Both the position numbers and the translations under genes were made by a program. Below the pieces are notes generated by a model. That model made no database searches. It had not been told where the DNA came from and saw only the letters and a list, made by a program, of their open reading frames with translations. A stretch of 18,942 nt of DNA from an uncultured Fibrobacter sp. (GTDB lineage: Bacteria; Fibrobacterota; Fibrobacteria; Fibrobacterales; Fibrobacteraceae). Below, one piece after another: positions 14,409 to 18,942 of the stretch. Each line of letters opens with the position of its first letter. The stretch's first letter is position 1. The DNA lies in assembly GCF_937877005.1 (NCBI RefSeq), contig NZ_CALEFV010000081.1, positions 1 to 18,942 on the forward strand, in the 5' to 3' direction.

Positions 14409-15728
14409 ATGACTGTCGATGAATTTTGCAAGTGGATAGAATCGTCCGGATTCAAGGACGGCGCAAGGCTTCCGTCAGTGCGCAAGGTGGCTGCGTCACT
14501 GGGAGCTTCGACCTTTACCATTTTCCAGGCGTACAAGCGCCTGGTAGAACAAGGGAAAATCTACGGAGAGCATGGTAATGGTTACTTTTGGGGCCAAAAG
14601 CCCGAAATCGTGGTAGACGCAGGCGAGCACGAGACTGAACGCCTGGAACGCCTGCTTTTGGAAGACTGGAAACTAGGCAAGATTTCGGCGGATAGTACAC
14701 TGCCGTCGATAAAGGATTTATGCTCGGTTTACGGGACCACGTCGGGCTCCATGAGCCGAACTCTTGAAATGCTGCGTGAAAGGGGCGTGCTTGACCGCAA
14801 GGGCCGCGGGCGTTACTACTTCAAGAACACAAGGTCGGCATCGTCCAAATTAAAGGAAATCCTCTTGATCATGCGCTGCAACCCGAATGGGGATTTCAAT
14901 TGCCTTGGCGAACGTGAACTAACGTTCATGCAGAAGGTGTATGCCGAGGCGCGCCGCAACAAACTTAAAGTCAAGGCGCTCGGGTACTATGAGAAAGAGG
15001 GAATTTTTTTAGATGCCGCCGGGCGGCGGGTCGAACTTGATGACTGTCGCGATTGCTTTGGTGCGGTCGTGTCGACAATGCTCGTGTTCAATGTCAAAAG
15101 GCTTTTTGCCGTGTTCGCCCGTACGCGGTTTCCGATATCGGTATGGTGGGAACACCCCTTGTACGACATTCCGCGAGCACTAAAGAAAGAAAAGCGCTAC
15201 GCATTTTTCAACTTGGCCTTTGGCGATTTCCCGGGGCGCGCGGTGGGACATTTCTTGAAAGAAAAGGGAATGGAACGTGTCGCCTTTATTTCGCCTTACC
15301 ACATGAGCATGTGGTCGAGGGACCGCCTGAAAGGACTCAAGAAGGTGGGGCTCGAGGTAATCGAAGCGACCGATGCCTCGCATGCGAGCCACTTCGATTT
15401 TATGCAGGAAAAAGGGTCGCACGAACTTTTCAGCCGTATTTTGCTTAAGCTGGTGAAAGAGATTCCGCCTGTAGATGCGTGGGTCGTGTCTAACGATAGG
15501 GTAGGGGTGGAAATTTTGTCGCTTGTGGAGCAGGACAAGCTCAAGCGCCCGCCTTACATGGTGTCTTTCGACAATTCCAACGACAGCTATCGCAACCGCC
15601 TGGATTCCTTTGAGTTCAGCCTCGATGCCCTTGCGGAACAGTCCGTGTTCCACTTGATTTCTCCTGGTGTTACTTTGTACAAAAAAGACGATTTCCGCGA
15701 GCTTTCGGGGCATGTGGTGGAAAAATGA
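14409..15728 (+). CDS. Transcriptional regulator with two tandem GntR-type winged helices and a LacI/PBP-like sensor domain
   Basis: This is a 439-residue cytosolic regulator. Winged helix 1 (about 1-62) has ARLPSVRKVAASLGASTFTI, then YKRLVEQGKIYGEHGNGYFW. Winged helix 2 (about 76-140) repeats the same plan: STLPSIKDLCSVYGTTSGSM, then LEMLRERGVLDRKGRGRYYF. Both keep the LPS..(D/K)L...G GntR pattern and the Gly-rich wing. Residues about 147-430 resemble the type I periplasmic-binding fold of LacI proteins, with GHFLKEKGMERVAFIS and DAWVVSNDRVGVEIL then MVSFDNS. The ligand is unknown; a sugar is likely given the divergent GH26 gene. GGAGG (14400-14404) lies four bases before the ATG. No transmembrane segment is apparent. 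The duplicated DNA-binding domain is unusual. Confidence 0.82.
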   Translation: MTVDEFCKWIESSGFKDGARLPSVRKVAASLGASTFTIFQAYKRLVEQGKIYGEHGNGYFWGQKPEIVVDAGEHETERLERLLLEDWKLGKISADSTLPSIKDLCSVYGTTSGSMSRTLEMLRERGVLDRKGRGRYYFKNTRSASSKLKEILLIMRCNPNGDFNCLGERELTFMQKVYAEARRNKLKVKALGYYEKEGIFLDAAGRRVELDDCRDCFGAVVSTMLVFNVKRLFAVFARTRFPISVWWEHPLYDIPRALKKEKRYAFFNLAFGDFPGRAVGHFLKEKGMERVAFISPYHMSMWSRDRLKGLKKVGLEVIEATDASHASHFDFMQEKGSHELFSRILLKLVKEIPPVDAWVVSNDRVGVEILSLVEQDKLKRPPYMVSFDNSNDSYRNRLDSFEFSLDALAEQSVFHLISPGVTLYKKDDFRELSGHVVEK

Positions 15729-15740
15729 CGGTTTTTTCTG

Positions 15741-15802
15741 ATAACCACTAATCACCAAATCTTCACATTTTTTTCTAACCTCTAACCACTAATCACTAAC
15801 GG
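15741..15802. repeat. Degenerate 7-bp repeats (CTAAYCA-like)
   Basis: Two blocks are visible. Block 1 is ATAACCA-CTAATCA-CCAAATC (15741-15761). Block 2 is CTAACCT-CTAACCA-CTAATCA-CTAACGG (15775-15802). A 14-base stretch, TAACCACTAATCAC, occurs exactly twice (15742-15755 and 15783-15796). The patch fills the gap between the regulator stop and the enolase promoter region. Its function is unknown. Confidence 0.6.
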
Positions 15803-15819
15803 ACTTCGTCCTACTTTTT

Positions 15820-15825
15820 TATATT
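15820..15825 (+). promoter_or_regulatory. Probable -10 element of enolase promoter
   Basis: TATATT followed by TAAGG lies 42 bases before the eno ATG, in AT-rich sequence. No convincing -35 hexamer stands 16-18 bases upstream (TAACGG lies there). The small hairpin GGAC-TTC-GTCC (15801-15811) just upstream may help end regulator transcription but is too short to call a terminator. Confidence 0.4.
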
Positions 15826-15866
15826 TAAGGCACAAAAATTTTCACACTAAACCAAAAGGCAAAAAA

Positions 15867-17270
15867 ATGGCTTCTAAAATTAAATCCGTTGTTGCCCGCC
15901 AGATTCTTGACTCTCGCGGCAATCCCTCTCTCGAAGTTGATGTTACCCTCGAAAACGGCGTGAAGGGTCACGCTGCTGTTCCGAGCGGCGCTTCTACCGG
16001 CGAACGCGAAGCTTGCGAACTCCGCGACGGCGACAAGAAGACCTACTGCGGCAAGGGCACGCTCACTGCTGTGAAGAATGTGAACACCAAGATTGCGAAG
16101 AAGATCATCGGCATGGATCCGGCCAAGCAGACCGAAGTTGACGACGCCATGATCGCTCTCGACGGCAACCGCATGCTCAAGAACAAGCTCGGTGCAAACG
16201 CTATCCTCGGCGTTTCCATGGCTGTTTGCTGCGCCGCTGCTAACGACGCCAAGATGCCTCTCTACCAGTACATCGCCAAGCTCCATGGCACCAAGAAGCT
16301 CACGCTCCCCTGCCCGATGTGCAACGTGATCAACGGCGGTGCTCACTCCTCCGCTCCGATCGACTTCCAGGAATTCATGATCGCTCCGGTTGGCGCAAAG
16401 ACGTTCTCCAAGGGCCTCCAGATGGTCACCGAAATCTTCCACGCCCTCAAGGCTGTGCTGAAGAAGGCCGGCTTCGACACCACCGTTGGTGACGAAGGTG
16501 GCTTCGCTCCTGGCGTTTCTATCAAGCCCGCCAAGAACAAGTTCGGTTACGAAATCACTGGCGTGATGACCCTCGAAAAGGCTCTCGACGCTTTGAAGGC
16601 TGCAACCACCAATGCCGGTTACAAGTTCGGCACTGACATCAAGATCGCTCTTGACGTTGCTTCTTCTGAATTCTGCGACAAGAACACCAAGGCTGGCAAG
16701 CCGGAAACCTACACCTTCAAGAAGAGCACCAAGAAGACTGTCAAGTCTGCCGACATGGTGAAGCTCTACGAAAAGCTCATCGACAAGTACTCCATCTTCT
16801 CCATTGAAGACGGTCTCGACGAAGCTGACTGGGCTGGCTGGAAGGTCATGACCGACAAGCTCGGCGGCAAGATCAACCTCGTGGGTGACGACCTGTTCGT
16901 TACCAACCCGACCATCTTCGACGAAGGCATCAAGGCCGGTATCGCTAACGCCATCCTCATCAAGGTGAACCAGGTGGGTTCTGTGTCCGAAACTCTCGCC
17001 GCTATCAAGCGCGCTCAGAACGAAGGCTATGCTCCGATCGTTTCTCACCGCTCTGGCGAAACCGAAGACACCTTCATTGCTGACCTCGCCGTCGGTACCG
17101 CCGCTGGCCAGATCAAGACCGGTTCTCTCTCCCGTACGGACCGCGTTTGCAAGTACAACCGCCTCCTCCGCATCGAAGAAGAACTCGGCAAGGCTGCCGT
17201 GTACGCCGGTGACCCGCGCAAGGCTTGCAAGGCCCCTGCTAAGGCTTGCAAGAAGTGCTGCAAAAAGTAA
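15867..17270 (+). CDS. eno: Enolase (phosphopyruvate hydratase) with Cys/Lys-rich C-terminus
   Basis: Enolase interconverts 2-phosphoglycerate and phosphoenolpyruvate in glycolysis. It has 467 residues against 432 in E. coli. All key sites are present: mobile loop SGASTG, E210 in GDEGGFAP, metal ligands D263, E314 and D342 (ALDVASSEF, SIEDGLDE, VGDDLFVTN), and K366, H394 (SHRSGETED) and K417 (GQIKTGS). The extra length is an internal Lys-rich stretch near 275-290 and a tail after YAGDPRKA that reads CKAPAKACKKCCKK, with Cys at 454, 461, 464 and 465. The protein has 12 Cys in all, which is high for the family. Codon bias is as strong as in the ribosomal genes, suggesting high expression. AAAGG (15855-15859) sets the start. 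A terminator follows. Confidence 0.95.
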   Translation: MASKIKSVVARQILDSRGNPSLEVDVTLENGVKGHAAVPSGASTGEREACELRDGDKKTYCGKGTLTAVKNVNTKIAKKIIGMDPAKQTEVDDAMIALDGNRMLKNKLGANAILGVSMAVCCAAANDAKMPLYQYIAKLHGTKKLTLPCPMCNVINGGAHSSAPIDFQEFMIAPVGAKTFSKGLQMVTEIFHALKAVLKKAGFDTTVGDEGGFAPGVSIKPAKNKFGYEITGVMTLEKALDALKAATTNAGYKFGTDIKIALDVASSEFCDKNTKAGKPETYTFKKSTKKTVKSADMVKLYEKLIDKYSIFSIEDGLDEADWAGWKVMTDKLGGKINLVGDDLFVTNPTIFDEGIKAGIANAILIKVNQVGSVSETLAAIKRAQNEGYAPIVSHRSGETEDTFIADLAVGTAAGQIKTGSLSRTDRVCKYNRLLRIEEELGKAAVYAGDPRKACKAPAKACKKCCKK

Positions 17271-17297
17271 TTTCTTAAACCATTAGAATTACTAAGA

Positions 17298-17330
17298 GAA
17301 GCCGTCCCGATTGGGACGACTTCTTTTTTT
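17298..17330 (+). terminator. Intrinsic terminator of eno
   Basis: The stem GAAGCCGTCCC (17298-17308) pairs with GGGACGACTTC (17313-17323) around GATT with one C-A mismatch, and is followed by seven T (17324-17330). It ends the enolase transcript 27 bases after the stop codon. Confidence 0.88.
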
Positions 17331-17369
17331 AGTTTGTCCAGAATTTAGTAGTTTGCGGTTTAATATTTA

Positions 17370-17375
17370 TATATT
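17370..17375 (+). promoter_or_regulatory. Possible -10 element of vsr
   Basis: TATATT lies seven bases before the vsr ATG (17382). If it is used, transcription would start at or next to the start codon and the message would be leaderless, which agrees with the absence of a Shine-Dalgarno. An alternative -10, TAATAT (17361-17366), would leave a leader of about ten bases. No clear -35 is seen for either. Confidence 0.3.
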
Positions 17376-17381
17376 TTTTGC

Positions 17382-17825
17382 ATGGCTAAATGTGGACGCA
17401 AGAAACATGTCCCGATGACGCGTTCGCAGATGATGCGTGCGGTCCATTCCGAGAATACTCGGCCCGAGCTGCTCGTGCGGCGTGCTCTTTTTGATGAGGG
17501 GTTTCGCTACAGGTTACACCGGCACGATTTACCCGGATCGCCGGATCTATTCGTGCTGAAATATGGTGTGGCTGTTTTCGTGAACGGATGCTTCTGGCAT
17601 CGTCACGGTTGTAAGCTTTCGAGCAGTCCGAGAAGTAATGCGAGGTTTTGGGAGGACAAGTTTACGAACAACATTGTTCGCGACATGAAGACTTCCTGGA
17701 AACTTTCGCTGATGGGATATCGGGTGGCGACTGTCTGGGAATGTTCCCTAAGGAACGATTTTGCTCGGACCATGGAAAGGCTTGTTACCTTTTTGCGGAG
17801 CGATGAAGAGTCTATCGAGATTTAG
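17382..17825 (+). CDS. vsr: Very-short-patch-repair (Vsr) type mismatch endonuclease
   Basis: This is a 147-residue protein. Vsr enzymes nick DNA 5' of T:G mismatches produced when 5-methylcytosine deaminates. The family start TRSQMMRAVHSENTRPELLV (13-32) is clear. The catalytic Asp is D55 in GSPDLFV. The zinc ligands are C70, H75 and C77 in NGCFWHRHGC plus C121 in VWEC, with catalytic H73. Spacing of all these residues equals E. coli Vsr shifted by four. No cytosine methyltransferase gene is in the window, so it is an orphan here. There is no Shine-Dalgarno before the ATG, only T-rich sequence. Codon use is less biased than in neighbouring eno, which fits low expression or acquisition by transfer. 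Confidence 0.93.
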   Translation: MAKCGRKKHVPMTRSQMMRAVHSENTRPELLVRRALFDEGFRYRLHRHDLPGSPDLFVLKYGVAVFVNGCFWHRHGCKLSSSPRSNARFWEDKFTNNIVRDMKTSWKLSLMGYRVATVWECSLRNDFARTMERLVTFLRSDEESIEI

Positions 17826-17853
17826 CTTTTCAAATGTTTGTAAAATTTCGTAA

Positions 17854-17883
17854 ACCTTGCCGTAGTGCGGTGTCGGTCAAGGT
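17854..17883 (+). terminator. Weak hairpin downstream of vsr
   Basis: ACCTTGCCG (17854-17862) can pair with CGG-T-CAAGGT (17874-17883) with one bulged T and an 11-base loop. It lacks an immediate T-run (CTTATTAAGG follows), so termination would be inefficient or Rho-dependent. The remaining gap to 18008 is AT-rich and holds the possible promoter of the lipoprotein gene. Confidence 0.3.
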
Positions 17884-17948
17884 CTTATTAAGGTTCTTTT
17901 GTAAACACTATTTTCAAAAAAGCCACAAACAATTATTTTTTTTAAATC

Positions 17949-17954
17949 TATATT
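17949..17954 (+). promoter_or_regulatory. Possible -10 element of the SBP lipoprotein gene
   Basis: TATATT in an AT-rich tract lies 54 bases before the ATG at 18009, giving a leader of about 48 bases. No good -35 hexamer is present. The leader also contains a small inverted repeat, AAGCT-TCTAT-AGCTT (17978-17992), just before the ribosome binding site AGAGGA. Confidence 0.35.
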
Positions 17955-18008
17955 ACGAAATGAATTTTTAATCACAAAAGCTTCTATAGCTTATAAAAGA
18001 GGACACAA

Positions 18009-18942
18009 ATGATTGGATTGAAATCGATTGCCAGGACGGCGCTTGCGCTCTCGGCATCCGGTGCCATTCTTTCGGGGTGCGGTGATGCCGCATCGGAAGA
18101 TGGACTGGCTGGCGGTGCTCTGCCTCGTCAGGAAACCCTTTACTTGTCTGGCCAGCAGACTTCTGCGCCTGGATCTTTCAACCCCTTGGCTGAAAGCTGG
18201 GCCGCTTCCTGGCCGGTGGGTGGACGCTTCAACCTGATGTACGAACCGCTCATCACTTACAACTCCCTGAATGGTCAGATTGAACCCCTTCTGGGCACGT
18301 TGGTCGAGGACCTCTCCAATAACGACTCTATCGTTGTGGACCTGAACCCCGCTGCCAAGTGGAGTGACGGCAAGCCGGTGACTTCCGTGGACATTACGTT
18401 CATGTTCCTGCGCGGTTCCATCAACTCGACCGAACAGATTTCCGCAATCCATATCGATACTCTGAATGGACCGGAAGGTCAGGTTACCGAACGTCTTTCT
18501 TTCATGGTCGCCAAGGACAAGCGCAACAACCCGCTGACGGTCCGCGACATGTTGCAGGCAACGCGTATTGCTCCGGCTCACATCTTCGAACCCTTGATCA
18601 AGGAAAAGGGGCTCGACGAAGTGAAGAAGATGCCGATGGATCAGAACCCCGTGGTTTCCGGTCCCTATGGTCTTCAGTCTGCCAACGAAACCAAGATTAT
18701 CCTGAAGCGTCGTGACGACTACTGGGGCAATGAAGCTCTCCATAACGGTCAGCTCCCGGCTCCGAAGTACATTGTTCACCCGATTTACAAGAACAATGAA
18801 CATAACACCATCGCCATGCGCGAAGGCAACCTCGACGCCTCCCAGAGCTTCATTCCGCGTATTCAGCGTAAGGCTTCTGCCGGCGTCCACACCTGGTGGA
18901 ACGAACCGCCTTACTTCCGTCCGGGCGCAATGCCCATGCTCG
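18009..18942 (+). CDS. Family 5 extracellular solute-binding lipoprotein (OppA/DppA-like), 3' end cut by window
   Basis: The frame is open for 311 codons to the window end. Residues 1-24 are a lipoprotein signal peptide: a basic start (MIGLKSIART), a hydrophobic core and the lipobox LSGC, with the lipidated Cys at 24. The mature part follows the SBP family 5 plan: ETLYLSGQQTSAPGSFNPLA, YEPLITYN, LNPAAKWSDGKPVTSVDITF (the KWSDG.P.T..D signature) and VVSGPYGLQSANETKIILKR followed by DDYWG. Such proteins bind peptides or oligosaccharides for ABC importers. The transporter permease and ATPase genes are not in view. AGAGGA (17998-18003) lies five bases before the ATG. The ligand cannot be told from sequence; in a fibre degrader, cello- or manno-oligosaccharides are possible. 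Confidence 0.88.
   Translation, partial: MIGLKSIARTALALSASGAILSGCGDAASEDGLAGGALPRQETLYLSGQQTSAPGSFNPLAESWAASWPVGGRFNLMYEPLITYNSLNGQIEPLLGTLVEDLSNNDSIVVDLNPAAKWSDGKPVTSVDITFMFLRGSINSTEQISAIHIDTLNGPEGQVTERLSFMVAKDKRNNPLTVRDMLQATRIAPAHIFEPLIKEKGLDEVKKMPMDQNPVVSGPYGLQSANETKIILKRRDDYWGNEALHNGQLPAPKYIVHPIYKNNEHNTIAMREGNLDASQSFIPRIQRKASAGVHTWWNEPPYFRPGAMPML

Noticed and set aside
14395..14412. Tiny upstream frame ATG ACG GAG GCA CCA TGA overlapping the regulator start
   Set aside because: It is five codons long, has no ribosome binding site and is easily explained by chance. The GGAGG inside it serves the real start.
15801..15820. GGAC-TTC-GTCC hairpin followed by T-run as terminator of the regulator gene
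   Set aside because: The stem is only four base pairs and the T-run is part of the eno promoter region, so it is not called as a terminator.
1..18942. CRISPR arrays, insertion sequences, integrase or prophage genes
   Set aside because: No regularly spaced repeats of CRISPR size, transposase motifs or att-like duplications around the tRNA-Trp gene were seen.

Overview
The window is bacterial chromosome. It most resembles a Fibrobacter-type member of the FCB (Fibrobacterota/Chlorobi/Bacteroidota) group, a fibre-degrading gut anaerobe. This rests on four things: a secreted GH26 glycanase with a C-terminal sorting-like domain, a GntR/PBP-type hybrid regulator beside it, unusual insertions in both large RNA polymerase subunits, and strongly biased codon use in highly expressed genes. 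The genus is inferred from recognition, not from a search.

Region 1 (1-12047) is the conserved transcription/translation super-cluster, all on the + strand: tail of tuf, rpmG, tRNA-Trp(CCA), secE, nusG, rplK, rplA, rplJ, rplL, rpoB, rpoC. Genes are tightly spaced. The only strong internal punctuation is a GC-rich hairpin with a T-run between rplL and rpoB, which looks like an attenuator that sets the ratio of ribosomal protein to RNA polymerase synthesis. rpoB and rpoC each carry a large insertion (about 104 and 66 residues) that E. coli lacks, and rpoC also has an SI3-like trigger-loop insertion.

Region 2 (12048-13056) is a short rpsL-rpsG unit with its own promoter (TTGAAA, 16-bp spacer, TATATT) just after the rpoC stop. 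It ends at a strong intrinsic terminator. No fusA or tuf follows, so the str operon is split.

Region 3 (13057-15866) is accessory. A secreted GH26 glycanase on the - strand (13120-14277) is divergent from a + strand regulator (14409-15728). The regulator has two tandem GntR-type winged helices followed by a LacI/periplasmic-binding-like sensor domain. The 131-bp divergent region holds two small palindromes that could be operators. This pair is the best candidate in the window for a little-described local control system. Downstream of the regulator lies a patch of degenerate 7-bp repeats (CTAAYCA-like).

Region 4 (15867-18942) holds monocistronic genes: a highly codon-biased enolase with an odd Cys/Lys-rich C-terminus and a terminator, an orphan Vsr-type mismatch endonuclease with no visible ribosome binding site, and the first 311 codons of a family 5 solute-binding lipoprotein (OppA/DppA-like) cut by the window edge. 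A TATATT -10-like element stands before each of five genes (rpsL, regulator, eno, vsr, SBP lipoprotein). No CRISPR array, insertion sequence or rRNA gene is visible. No gene-free stretch exceeds 300 bases; the longest gap is 17826-18008.
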